From: Lachnospiraceae bacterium
Lineage (GTDB): Bacteria > Bacillota > Clostridia > Lachnospirales > Lachnospiraceae
Reading direction: 5' to 3'
Length of the DNA stretch: 64,000 nucleotides
Assembly: GCA_009911035.1 (NCBI GenBank)
Contig: QXWO01000013.1
Coordinates: 1-64,000, forward strand
Shown here one piece after another: positions 35,866 to 44,634 of the stretch (its first letter is position 1; each line of letters opens with the position of its first letter). Below the pieces are notes generated by a model. It made no database searches, was not told the origin of the DNA, and worked only from the letters and a program-made list of their open reading frames with translations. Made by a program: the position numbers and the translations under genes.

Positions 35866-36945
35866 ATGATAGGAATAGCTAGACCTAATATTGGAGAAGA
35901 AGAGAAGGAAGCTATATGTAAAGTAATTGAAAGTGGAATACTTGCATGTGGCACAGTGGTAAAAGAATTTGAGGAGAAATTTGCAGCGTATGTAGGAACT
36001 GCCCATAGTATCGCCACAACGTCTGGCACAACGGCACTTGAAGTTGCATTAATGTCTTTGGGATTGAACAAGGGAGATAAAGTACTTACTACAGCTTATT
36101 CATTTATCGCAACAGCAAATGCAATTATTTATTCTGGTTTGGAACCAGTGTTTGTTGATATTGAAGAAGAAACATTTAATATTGATATAAATAGTTTGGA
36201 GAAAGTTTATGAAAAAAATTCAGATATAAAGGCATTGCTGATAGTTCATCTATTTGGTTGCCCTTGTAATATGGATAGAGTACTTGATTTTGTAAGGGAG
36301 CATAGATTACTACTGATTGAGGACTGCGCACAGGCACATGGAGCGCATTGGAATGGCAGAAGAGTCGGAAGTTTTGGCGATGTAGCAGCATTTAGTTTTT
36401 ACCCTACTAAAAATATGACTACAGGGGAAGGAGGAATGGTGACGACAAACAATGCTGATATTGCTGAAAGGGCAAAATTGTTAATAAACCATGGGATGAA
36501 AGAGAGATACTATCATGAAATAATTGGATATAACTACAGAATGACAAATATTGCTGCATCAATAGGAATTATCCAATTAAAAAAACTTAATGATATGAAT
36601 TCTAAGCGAATTAATAATGCATATTTTTATATACAAAATATAAAAAACCCGAATATCATTGTTCCCAAGGTTCAAGAGGGGCATGTTTTTCATCAATTTA
36701 CGGTTAAAATGAAAGATAGTAAAAGAGACAGATTTACAAAGTATTTAGAAGAGAAAAAAATAGGTTATGGTATTTTCTATCCATTGACTATGCCAGAGCA
36801 AAAATGTTATGAGGGTATGAATTTTATTTTAAATTATACCGTTGCAGATATAGTAAAGAGACAGGTGGTATCAATTCCGGTTCATCCTGGATTAACTAAG
36901 GAAGACTTGTGTTATGTTGTTGAATGTGTAAATAGTTTTAGATGA
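35866..36945 (+). CDS. DegT/DnrJ/EryC1 sugar aminotransferase (WbpE-like)
   Basis: A 359-residue PLP enzyme that aminates a keto-sugar nucleotide. The fold-type I features are TSGTTALEVAL, AYSFIATANAI, IEDCAQAHGA and the Schiff-base K182 in FYPTKNMTTGEGG. With the acetyltransferase next to it and the oxidoreductase at 38448 it forms the three-step route to a 3-acetamido sugar known from WbpB-WbpE-WbpD. Start ATG 35866 follows GAGGGG. Confidence 0.92.
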   Translation: MIGIARPNIGEEEKEAICKVIESGILACGTVVKEFEEKFAAYVGTAHSIATTSGTTALEVALMSLGLNKGDKVLTTAYSFIATANAIIYSGLEPVFVDIEEETFNIDINSLEKVYEKNSDIKALLIVHLFGCPCNMDRVLDFVREHRLLLIEDCAQAHGAHWNGRRVGSFGDVAAFSFYPTKNMTTGEGGMVTTNNADIAERAKLLINHGMKERYYHEIIGYNYRMTNIAASIGIIQLKKLNDMNSKRINNAYFYIQNIKNPNIIVPKVQEGHVFHQFTVKMKDSKRDRFTKYLEEKKIGYGIFYPLTMPEQKCYEGMNFILNYTVADIVKRQVVSIPVHPGLTKEDLCYVVECVNSFR

Positions 36946-36954
36946 GGTGATGTG

Positions 36955-37491
36955 ATGAAAAAGGATTATTTTGCTCATGATACAGCAATTATATCTGACA
37001 CAGCAAAAGTTGGAAGAGACACAAAAATATGGGTAAACTGTCAGATTAGAGAAGGTGTGAGAATTGGACAAAAGTGCATTATCGGCAAAGATACATATAT
37101 TGATGAAAATGTTGTTATTGGTAATGAAGTTAAAATACAGAATGGCGTATCTATATACCATGGAGTAACTATAAAGGACAAAGTATTTATTGGACCTAAT
37201 GTTACATTTTCCAATGACTTGTACCCAAGGGCATTTAATAACGAATGGAAAGTGTATGATACTATTGTTGAAGAAGGTGCATCAGTCGGTGCCAATTCAA
37301 CAATTATATGTGGTCATACCATTGGAACATATGCAATGATAGGTGCAGGAAGCGTGGTTGCAAAGGATATACCACCACATGCATTGGTTATGGGAAATCC
37401 GGCTCAAATAAAGGGATATGTGTGTAAATGTGGTAATAAATTAGTAAATAGCATATGTGATAAATGCGGATTTGTTTTAGGAGAAAAATGA
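36955..37491 (+). CDS. Hexapeptide-repeat N-acetyltransferase (WbpD-like)
   Basis: A 178-residue left-handed beta-helix acyltransferase. Hexapeptide repeats run through residues ~10-145 ([36 protein letters not shown]), ending with the usual [14 protein letters not shown], and the C-terminus has two CxxC-like pairs (CKCG, CDKCG), as in WbpD/WlbB relatives. It should acetylate the amine made by the aminotransferase at 35866. ATG 36955 is better placed after GAGGTGA than the GTG at 36952. Confidence 0.88.
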   Translation: MKKDYFAHDTAIISDTAKVGRDTKIWVNCQIREGVRIGQKCIIGKDTYIDENVVIGNEVKIQNGVSIYHGVTIKDKVFIGPNVTFSNDLYPRAFNNEWKVYDTIVEEGASVGANSTIICGHTIGTYAMIGAGSVVAKDIPPHALVMGNPAQIKGYVCKCGNKLVNSICDKCGFVLGEK

Positions 37492-37495
37492 AGCG

Positions 37496-38422
37496 ATGGA
37501 TAATTTTAAAAAGTTAGAGTTTCCAAATAGAATTACAGTTGAACTTACTAACAGATGTAATGTTTCTTGCACATTTTGCCCAAGGCAGACAGTCAATATG
37601 ACTTTAGGCGATATGGATTGGAATTTATATAAAAAAATTATTGATGAAGCATCCTTGCATTTACCTGTGAAATTGGTGTGTTTTTTTAGGGGGGAATCCA
37701 TTTTGCATCCTCAATTTATAGAATTTGCAAGATATGCAAAAAATAAAGGTATAGGTCCTATTCAATTTGCATCGAATGGTAAGGGCTTAACAGAAGAACT
37801 TGCTGAGGAAATATTAGATGTTGGCATTGATTTTATTTCATTTAGTTTAGATACGATTGATAGAGGGGTATATTCAAGATCTAGACTGACGGGGGACTTG
37901 GATTTAAGTATGAAAAATGTAATTTCTTTCAGTAAAAAGTGTAGGGAAAGAAAGAGAAAGAGATTATTTGCACCCGTATTGCAGGTATCTACTATAGAAA
38001 TAGAGGAATATTTAGTAAGACAGAAAGAATTTATAGAATTTTGGCAACAGTATGTTGATATTGTAAGAGTATATTATGAACATGATGATAAGGGGCATTT
38101 TGCTAATCAGGAAGTTAAAATGTATTTTGCGGAAATGACGGAAAGAAAACCTTGTAGAAAAGTTTTTACAGATTTTTTGATTTACTGGAATGGATATACT
38201 GCACTTTGTAATTATGACTGGAATGGATATATTAAAAACCTTAATGTAAAGGATATGTCTATTAAGGAAATTTGGGATTCTAAAGAGTATGAGGATATTA
38301 GGCAGATGCATTATAATAATACATTTTGCAAGGATATTGTGTGCAAGGATTGCGATCATTGGCGGATAGATTATGTAGATAATGGATGTTTGGGAAAAGT
38401 CTATAAAAATAGTACCGTTTGA
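37496..38422 (+). CDS. Radical SAM/SPASM-like protein 1
   Basis: A 308-residue iron-sulfur enzyme. The SAM-binding cluster motif CNVSCTFC uses C21, C25 and C28. The C-terminal part holds more cysteines (CRKVF, ALCNYDW, CKDIVCKDCDHW) in the pattern of a SPASM-type auxiliary cluster. Between them FASNGKGLTEELAEEIL and ISFSLDT are typical of the TIM-barrel core. It sits inside the acetamido-sugar genes, so a sugar nucleotide or the glycoprotein is the probable substrate; the reaction is not evident. A relative is at 48969. Confidence 0.85.
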   Translation: MDNFKKLEFPNRITVELTNRCNVSCTFCPRQTVNMTLGDMDWNLYKKIIDEASLHLPVKLVCFFRGESILHPQFIEFARYAKNKGIGPIQFASNGKGLTEELAEEILDVGIDFISFSLDTIDRGVYSRSRLTGDLDLSMKNVISFSKKCRERKRKRLFAPVLQVSTIEIEEYLVRQKEFIEFWQQYVDIVRVYYEHDDKGHFANQEVKMYFAEMTERKPCRKVFTDFLIYWNGYTALCNYDWNGYIKNLNVKDMSIKEIWDSKEYEDIRQMHYNNTFCKDIVCKDCDHWRIDYVDNGCLGKVYKNSTV

Positions 38423-38447
38423 CAAATATATTGCAGAGGTTATTGAT

Positions 38448-39431
38448 ATGAAAATAGCACTTATTGGATATGGTTACTGGGGGCCTAATCTTGCTAAAAA
38501 TTTATATATTAATAAGAATATAGAATTTGTAGGAATTTGTGATCAAAATCTAACAAAATTAAAAAAAGCCAAAGAAGTATATGGTGAAAATATTTTTTAT
38601 ACTACTGATTATAAAGAGATTATGAAAGATAATTCTATTGATGCAGTAGCTATTGCAGTACCGACAGAATATAGTTATGCCATTGCAATGGACGCACTTG
38701 AAGTATGTAAACACGTATTTATAGAAAAGCCGATTGCAAGTACAATGTATAGGGCACAAAAGCTTGTAGATAAAGCGAGAGAAAAAAGGCTCATAATTCA
38801 TTGTGATCATATAATGATATACCATCCTGTTATCAGATATATTAAAAATATGATTGATAGAGGAGAGTTAGGAAATTTACTTTACATTGATATTACAAGG
38901 ACAAACTTAGGCCCAATACGTAAAGATATTAATGCAATGCTTGATTTAGCGGTGCATGATATTGCTGTGATAAATTATTTGGCGGGAAATCCTGATTTTA
39001 GGGAACTCTCTGCCATGGGAGAGGTATGTTATGGTAAACAGGAAACTCTTACGTTTTTGAATATAAAATATGATTATTTTATTGCTAATATAAAATCCAG
39101 TTGGATTTCGCCTATTAAGGAAAGAAGGACTGTAGTTGCGGGAACTAAGAAAATGGCAATATTCGATGACGTTGCAATAGATAATAAATTGACAATATAT
39201 GATAAGGGGATTGATGTTAAAAGTACAGATGAATATGGAGAATATGAGGTACATACAAGACTTGGGGATATTTATATACCACATATAAGTAATGAGGATG
39301 CTTTACAAAATAGTGTTACACATTTTTGTGAATGTATAAGTAATCATAAAGAATCACTTTCTGGACCCGAACAGTCACTAAAAGTTATGAAAGTTTTGGA
39401 GCAGGCAATGAAACAATTGCATAACGACTAG
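38448..39431 (+). CDS. Gfo/Idh/MocA oxidoreductase (WbpB/WlbA-like)
   Basis: A 327-residue NAD(P)-dependent sugar dehydrogenase. The N-terminal Rossmann fold opens MKIALIGYGYWGPNLAKNL; the catalytic EKPIA motif is at about residue 96 and LDLAVHDIAVINYL carries the conserved histidine. It probably oxidises C3 of a UDP-N-acetylhexosamine or its uronic acid, feeding the aminotransferase at 35866. I start at ATG 38448 (GAGG upstream); the frame is open back to 38382, overlapping the radical SAM gene. Confidence 0.9.
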   Translation: MKIALIGYGYWGPNLAKNLYINKNIEFVGICDQNLTKLKKAKEVYGENIFYTTDYKEIMKDNSIDAVAIAVPTEYSYAIAMDALEVCKHVFIEKPIASTMYRAQKLVDKAREKRLIIHCDHIMIYHPVIRYIKNMIDRGELGNLLYIDITRTNLGPIRKDINAMLDLAVHDIAVINYLAGNPDFRELSAMGEVCYGKQETLTFLNIKYDYFIANIKSSWISPIKERRTVVAGTKKMAIFDDVAIDNKLTIYDKGIDVKSTDEYGEYEVHTRLGDIYIPHISNEDALQNSVTHFCECISNHKESLSGPEQSLKVMKVLEQAMKQLHND

Positions 39432-39457
39432 AAATATTTGAAATGGAAGATATAAAA

Positions 39458-40618
39458 ATGAAAGAAATAATTAAAATAAAAGGTAAAGAGCGCCAAATAT
39501 GTACAAGGTGTATATACGATGAAACCGTATCAGGAATTTCGTTTGATAATGAAGGTGTATGTAATTATTGCAGAACAATGGAAAACTTAAAATTAGAATA
39601 TGGAACAGGTACACCAGAAGGAAAACGAAAATTAGATGTGATTATCAATGAAATTAAGAAAGATGGCAGAGGGAAAAAATATGATTGCATTGTAGGCGTT
39701 TCAGGAGGAACTGATTCATCATTTCTTATTGTCAAGCTTGTTGAATGGGGACTTAGACCATTAGCAGTACATTATGATAATACATGGAACACGGCAATTG
39801 CTACAGAAAATATAAAAAAAGTTTTAACGAAATTAGGCATTGATTTGTATACATATGTTGTTGATAACAAAGAAGCAGATGATATTTTCCTTTCGTTTTT
39901 AAAAGCGGGAGTTCCGGAAGTTGATGCCTCTACCGATTTAGCATTAGCAGAAGTTATGTATCGTGTGGCAGCTAAATATAAAGTTAAATATGTGATTGAA
40001 GGCCATTCTTTTGTCACAGAAGGAATTTCGCCAATTAGCAATATGTATTTTGACGGAAAGTATATACAATCTATTCATAAATTATATGGAAAAAAACAAA
40101 TGAAAACATATCCGCTTATGACATTTAGCCACTTTATGAAATGGATTCTAGTTAAGCGAATTAGAAAAATAAGGCCGTTTTGGTATATTGATTATTCTAA
40201 AGAGATGGCGCGGGAATATTTGGAAAAGGAATTTGGGTGGCAATATTACGGAGGCCATCATCTTGAAAATAGAATTGTGGCGTTTCAACATTGTTATCAT
40301 AATTATATAAAATTTGGAATGGATAATAGAAATTTAAGTTTGGCTGCTGGAGTCCGTTCGGGAATTATCGACAGAAATGAAGCTATAAATGAATATTTTT
40401 ATCAGGAACCATATATAGAAGAAGGATTAGTTGATTATGTTAAAAACAGGTTATCATTAAGCGAAGAGGAATTTAACGAAATAATGCATTTGCCAAATAG
40501 AAGATATACAGAATTCCCAACATATAAAAAGAGATTCAAGAGATTGCGTCCACTATTTTATATTCTTGCGAAGAACAATTTAGTCCCAATGAGTTTCTAT
40601 CTTAAATATACATCGTAG
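39458..40618 (+). CDS. N-acetyl sugar amidotransferase (WbpG/PseA-like)
   Basis: A ~386-residue enzyme of the family that turns an acetamido group into an acetamidino group. Two CxxC pairs near the N-terminus (CTRC, CNYC) probably bind zinc, and the ATP PP-loop VGVSGGTDSSF follows at about residue 80. EGHSFVTEGI and QYYGGHHLENR are also family-like. It works with a glutaminase/cyclase-like pair, and HisH- and HisF-like genes follow directly, the known WbpG-HisH-HisF set of Pseudomonas B-band O-antigen. Start at ATG 39458 (GGAAG upstream); ATG 39443 is the alternative. Confidence 0.9.
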   Translation: MKEIIKIKGKERQICTRCIYDETVSGISFDNEGVCNYCRTMENLKLEYGTGTPEGKRKLDVIINEIKKDGRGKKYDCIVGVSGGTDSSFLIVKLVEWGLRPLAVHYDNTWNTAIATENIKKVLTKLGIDLYTYVVDNKEADDIFLSFLKAGVPEVDASTDLALAEVMYRVAAKYKVKYVIEGHSFVTEGISPISNMYFDGKYIQSIHKLYGKKQMKTYPLMTFSHFMKWILVKRIRKIRPFWYIDYSKEMAREYLEKEFGWQYYGGHHLENRIVAFQHCYHNYIKFGMDNRNLSLAAGVRSGIIDRNEAINEYFYQEPYIEEGLVDYVKNRLSLSEEEFNEIMHLPNRRYTEFPTYKKRFKRLRPLFYILAKNNLVPMSFYLKYTS

Positions 40619-40625
40619 GTAAAAA

Positions 40626-41228
40626 ATGATAACAATAGTAAATTATGGTCTGGGTAATGTCGGATCAATTCAAAACATGCTTAAAAAAATAGGGGTAGAA
40701 TCTATAGTTACATCGGATGTTTCAACTCTAAAAAGTGCAAAAAAAATAATTCTTCCAGGGGTAGGCAAATTTGATGCTGGTATAAGCGGTATAAACCAAT
40801 TAGGCTTACGAGATATCTTAAACTATAAAGTATTACAAGAAAAGATACCAGTATTAGGAATATGTTTAGGGATGCAGTTATTGGCTCAAAAAAGTCAGGA
40901 GGGAAAACTGCCTGGCTTGGGGTGGATAAATGCAGAGGTAATGAAATTCGATTTGAATAACAATTACAAAGTACCGCACATGGGGTGGAACGAAGTAAAG
41001 GTTGTCAATGAAAATAAATTGGTTGACAATCTTGATACAGCAAGATTCTATTTTGTACATTCATATTATATGTATGTATATGATTGTAGAGATATAGTAT
41101 TAAGAACACATTACGGGATAGAATTTACTTCAGCAGTTCAACATGAAAATATATATGGGGTTCAATTTCATCCGGAAAAAAGCCATAAATACGGAATGCA
41201 GTTATTGAAAAATTTTTGTGAAATATAA
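40626..41228 (+). CDS. HisH-like glutamine amidotransferase for sugar amidination
   Basis: A 200-residue class I glutaminase, homologous to the HisH subunit of imidazole glycerol phosphate synthase. The nucleophile is C80 in LGICLGMQ, and the His-Glu pair is in GVQFHPEKS near residue 182. It supplies ammonia. Because it lies between a WbpG-like gene and a HisF-like gene and no other histidine genes are present, its role is sugar amidination, not histidine synthesis. Confidence 0.9.
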   Translation: MITIVNYGLGNVGSIQNMLKKIGVESIVTSDVSTLKSAKKIILPGVGKFDAGISGINQLGLRDILNYKVLQEKIPVLGICLGMQLLAQKSQEGKLPGLGWINAEVMKFDLNNNYKVPHMGWNEVKVVNENKLVDNLDTARFYFVHSYYMYVYDCRDIVLRTHYGIEFTSAVQHENIYGVQFHPEKSHKYGMQLLKNFCEI

Positions 41229-41242
41229 AAGGGATGAAAAAT

Positions 41243-42004
41243 ATGTTACAGAGCAGGGTGATTCCATGTTTATTGTTGAACAATGGAAGTTTAGTAAAAA
41301 CAGTGCAGTTTGGAAAATATTCATATATTGGTGATCCGTTGAATACTTGTAGGATTTTCAATGAACTAGAAGTTGATGAGATGTCTATCATAGATATTTC
41401 AGCAGCTAAAAACAGAGGGGAGCCAAATTATAACTTATTGCAAGGGTTGGCTAATGAATGTTTCATGCCATTATCTTATGGTGGTGGAATATCTAATGTG
41501 GAGCAGGCAAAAAAAATTTTTTTTATGGGATTTGAAAAGATTATAATTAATAGTTCATTGTATACAGATATTTCAATATTAGAGAAGATTGCAAATATAT
41601 TTGGAAGCCAAAGTGTGATTGCGGGAGTAGATGTTAATAAAAATATATTTGGAAAGTATATGCTTTATTCTAATGGGGGGAAAAAAAAGGAAAAAAACGA
41701 TTTAATAGAATGGACAAAAAAATTACAGGATAATGGAGCTGGGGAAATATTGCTAACGAATATTTCTTTAGAAGGAACATGGAAAGGATTTGATATTAAT
41801 TTAATACAACAAGTTACGAGGAATGTAAATATTCCTGTAATTATTCATGGAGGTGCCGGATGCAAAAAGGATGTTGAAGAGGCAGTAAATTTAGGTAAAG
41901 CATCAGCGGTTGCATTGGGGAGCATGGTAGTGTATCAAAATAAAGATATGGGTGTTTTGATTAATTATAGTAGAGAGTATGATTTTGGATGTAGGAGTAA
42001 ATAG
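41243..42004 (+). CDS. HisF-like cyclase subunit for sugar amidination
   Basis: A 253-residue TIM-barrel protein related to HisF. Motifs include RVIPCLLLNNGSLVKT at the start, DEMSIIDISAAK, PLSYGGGISN and VIIHGGAGCKKDVEEA, all typical of the barrel's phosphate-binding loops. It pairs with the HisH-like protein upstream to channel ammonia to the WbpG-like enzyme. ATG 41243 is nine bases from AAAGGG; ATG 41234 is possible but too close. A G6A8 stretch lies near 41677 within the frame. Confidence 0.88.
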   Translation: MLQSRVIPCLLLNNGSLVKTVQFGKYSYIGDPLNTCRIFNELEVDEMSIIDISAAKNRGEPNYNLLQGLANECFMPLSYGGGISNVEQAKKIFFMGFEKIIINSSLYTDISILEKIANIFGSQSVIAGVDVNKNIFGKYMLYSNGGKKKEKNDLIEWTKKLQDNGAGEILLTNISLEGTWKGFDINLIQQVTRNVNIPVIIHGGAGCKKDVEEAVNLGKASAVALGSMVVYQNKDMGVLINYSREYDFGCRSK

Positions 42005-42030
42005 AGTATAAGTAGACAGGGAGAAGATAT

Positions 42031-42825
42031 ATGAAAGTAGTTTTCCTTTGCGCGTCTGAATATGGATTCGAATGTCTAAGATGTGTATGTGATATTTTAA
42101 ATTGTAATGTTGTTGGGGTTATTACAATGCCTAAGCAATATGAAATTACTTATGATAATGGAAGGAAAAGCAGAATAGCTGATAATCCAATTTTAGATGA
42201 ATTATTTGAGTTTTGTGAGTTAGGTAAAAAGGAACTGTTTATATCAAAAAAAGTAAATAGCTTGGAGACTATAAATAAAGTGAAAAAATGGAGTCCTGAT
42301 TTGATTATTGTATCAGGCTGGTATCAGATTATAAAAAAGGATATTTTAGATTTACCATCTAAGGGAGTTATTGGTTTACATGCATCTATGTTACCCCAAT
42401 ATAGAGGTGGAGCTCCTTTGGTATGGCAAATGATTAATGGAGAAGAATATGCGGGAATAAGCCTTTTTTATATGGATGAGGGATGTGATACAGGCGATAT
42501 TATAGCACAGAAACAAGTGAAAATATGTGATGGTGATACCATTAAAGAATTGTATGAAAGAGTAGGGAAAACAGGGATTGACCTGTTACGTGAGAATATA
42601 CCGCTGATTGAAAGTGGAACCGCAAATAGATTTAAACAAGACGATGGTTACGAGGGGAGTGTTTTTCCGCCTAGAACAGAAGAAGATGGTTTGATTGATT
42701 GGCGAAAGTCTTCAAAAGATATTATGAATTTTGTGAGAGCACAAACAAGACCATATCCAGGAGCGTATACAATTATTGGGAATAAAAAAATAACTATTTG
42801 GGATTGCAGCATTGAGGACATTTAA
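42031..42825 (+). CDS. Sugar N-formyltransferase-like protein
   Basis: A 264-residue protein of the methionyl-tRNA formyltransferase fold, as in sugar N-formyltransferases (VioF, ArnA N-domain), which use formyl-tetrahydrofolate. The motif GLHASMLPQYRGGAP contains the catalytic H117, and D153 is in GCDTGD. The Asn that normally stands two residues before the His is Gly115 here, so activity may differ. It is followed by an acyltransferase and an aminotransferase, together a possible route to an N-formyl or N-acyl amino sugar. Confidence 0.82.
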   Translation: MKVVFLCASEYGFECLRCVCDILNCNVVGVITMPKQYEITYDNGRKSRIADNPILDELFEFCELGKKELFISKKVNSLETINKVKKWSPDLIIVSGWYQIIKKDILDLPSKGVIGLHASMLPQYRGGAPLVWQMINGEEYAGISLFYMDEGCDTGDIIAQKQVKICDGDTIKELYERVGKTGIDLLRENIPLIESGTANRFKQDDGYEGSVFPPRTEEDGLIDWRKSSKDIMNFVRAQTRPYPGAYTIIGNKKITIWDCSIEDI

Positions 42826-42827
42826 TT

Positions 42828-43385
42828 ATGGAAAGCAAAATAAAAAGACATATAGAAAAAAAGCAATATATTATGCAGAGTAAGTATGACCGTTTTTTGC
42901 CAATAGCAGAGTTATTTGTTGATAGATGGAAAAAGGCAAAGAAATTGGGATGGGGAAAAGGGACAAGTGTATATGATAGTTGTATTGTGATGGGGAATGT
43001 TGAAGTCGGGGGGGGGTGTTGGATAGGACCTAATACTTTGCTTGATGGTACAGGCGGAGGAATTGAGATAGGGAATCACTGCGATATTTCAGCAGGCGTT
43101 CAGATATATACGCATGATAGCATAGAACGCTGTATAACTGAAAGCAAAGCCATAAAAAAATCTGCGGTGAAAATTGGTAATAATTGTTATATTGCACCAC
43201 AGTGTATAATTTCAAAAGGAGTTTCAATAGGAAATCAATGTGTTATAGCGGCTAATAGTTTTGTTAATAGAAGTTATGGAAATCAATGTATTATAGCAGG
43301 AACTCCAGCCAAACAAATTGGAGAAGTCAACATAGACAGTAATGGAAATGTTGAGTTTATATATTTTAAAAAGGAAGATCGGTGA
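42828..43385 (+). CDS. Hexapeptide-repeat acyltransferase with G9 tract
   Basis: A 185-residue left-handed beta-helix acyltransferase (IGPNTLLDGTGGGIEIGNHCDIS, SAGVQIYTHDS, VKIGNNCYIAPQCIISKGVSIG, ending AGTPAKQIGEV). It most likely acylates an amino sugar made by the aminotransferase at 43390. The codons for V-GGG-CW contain nine consecutive G (43008-43016) in otherwise AT-rich DNA; the frame is intact with nine. Loss or gain of one G would stop translation about a third of the way into the protein, making this a candidate phase-variable gene. It begins two bases after the formyltransferase stop. Confidence 0.85.
   Translation: MESKIKRHIEKKQYIMQSKYDRFLPIAELFVDRWKKAKKLGWGKGTSVYDSCIVMGNVEVGGGCWIGPNTLLDGTGGGIEIGNHCDISAGVQIYTHDSIERCITESKAIKKSAVKIGNNCYIAPQCIISKGVSIGNQCVIAANSFVNRSYGNQCIIAGTPAKQIGEVNIDSNGNVEFIYFKKEDR
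43008..43016 (+). repeat. Poly-G tract (G9), frame ON
   Basis: Nine G inside the acyltransferase gene at 42828, encoding three glycines. Confidence 0.9.
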
Positions 43386-43389
43386 AAAA

Positions 43390-44610
43390 ATGACGATACC
43401 TATTACTAAGCCATATTTTGATGGAAATGAATATAATTATATAAAAGAAACGCTAAATTCAGGATGGGTAGCGCAAGGAAAGATGACAGAAAAATTTGAA
43501 AAAGAAGTGGCAGAACATGAGGGTATAAAATATGCTGTTGCAGTTTCAAGTTGTACCACAGCGTTACATTTAGCATTGTTGGTGAGTGGTATTGGAAGTG
43601 GAATGGATGTCTTGATACCAGCATTTACCTTTGTCGCTACAGCAAATGCAGTCTGCTATACAGGTGCGGCTCCTATATTAGTGGATATTGACATAGATAC
43701 CTTTAATATATCAATTCAAGAAATTGAGAAAACTATAGGTGAAAAGTATGTATGGGATAATCAGAAGAATTGCCTGATTAATAAAATATCGAATAATGTT
43801 TTGAAGGCAATTTTGCCCGTACATCAATTTGGTTTATGTGCAGATATGAAAAAATTAAATCAAATTGCTAAAAAATACAGGTTAACTATTATAGAAGATG
43901 CTGCATGTGCATTAGGAGCCAAAATAGGGGAAAAACATCAAGGACAATTTGGCAATATTAGTTGTGTAAGCTTTCATCCGCGTAAATGTATTACGACTGG
44001 CGAAGGCGGGATGGTATTTACTGATGAAGAGAGAATATATAAAGCATTGAAAGCATTAAGGAGCCATGGAGCTACTGTATCTGAGGTAAAACGTCATAAT
44101 TCAAAATATGGTTTTTTATTACCAGACTATACAGAACTTGGATATAATTATCGTCTTTCGGATATACAATCGGCATTGGGATGTGCACAAATTGAAAAGT
44201 TAGATTATATATTGTCGATGCGCCGGGAGGCAGCTGATAATTATAGAAGAATAATGAAAAAGTATGATTGGTTGATTATGCCTTATGAACCAAAAGAATA
44301 TTGTCATACATACCAATCGTTTGTATGTAGGTTAAATATAAAAAATATCTCATTAGAAGAACAGAGTGGAAGCAGAAATCAAATTCTTAATTTTCTTGAA
44401 AATGAAGGTGTGCAGACAAGGCAGGGGACGCACGCTATCCATTTATTAGGATATTATAAGCAAAAATATAGATTCAGTGCCGAGGATTTTCCCAACGCAT
44501 ATAAGGCTGATTTGTTAAGTATGTCTCTTCCTTTATATGTAGGAATTACAGAAGAAGAGCAAATGAATATTGCAAGGTTATTGGAAAAGGCATTCGATGG
44601 ATTATATTAG
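43390..44610 (+). CDS. DegT/DnrJ/EryC1 sugar aminotransferase 2
   Basis: A 406-residue PLP aminotransferase with SSCTTALHLAL, AFTFVATANAV, IEDAACALGA and the lysine K199 in FHPRKCITTGEGGM. It differs clearly from the one at 35866 and has an extra segment around residues 118-140. I start at ATG 43390; the frame is open back to 43342 inside the acyltransferase gene. With the formyltransferase and acyltransferase it forms a second amino-sugar set, perhaps for a 4-amino-4-deoxy sugar, though no dehydratase gene is in the window to make the keto precursor. Confidence 0.9.
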   Translation: MTIPITKPYFDGNEYNYIKETLNSGWVAQGKMTEKFEKEVAEHEGIKYAVAVSSCTTALHLALLVSGIGSGMDVLIPAFTFVATANAVCYTGAAPILVDIDIDTFNISIQEIEKTIGEKYVWDNQKNCLINKISNNVLKAILPVHQFGLCADMKKLNQIAKKYRLTIIEDAACALGAKIGEKHQGQFGNISCVSFHPRKCITTGEGGMVFTDEERIYKALKALRSHGATVSEVKRHNSKYGFLLPDYTELGYNYRLSDIQSALGCAQIEKLDYILSMRREAADNYRRIMKKYDWLIMPYEPKEYCHTYQSFVCRLNIKNISLEEQSGSRNQILNFLENEGVQTRQGTHAIHLLGYYKQKYRFSAEDFPNAYKADLLSMSLPLYVGITEEEQMNIARLLEKAFDGLY

Positions 44611-44634
44611 TGGAATTTTAGAAAGGGATAAGGC

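Noticed and set aside
39443-42004. Histidine biosynthesis (HisH/HisF)
   Set aside because: No other his genes are present and the pair follows a WbpG-like amidotransferase; sugar amidination explains it better.
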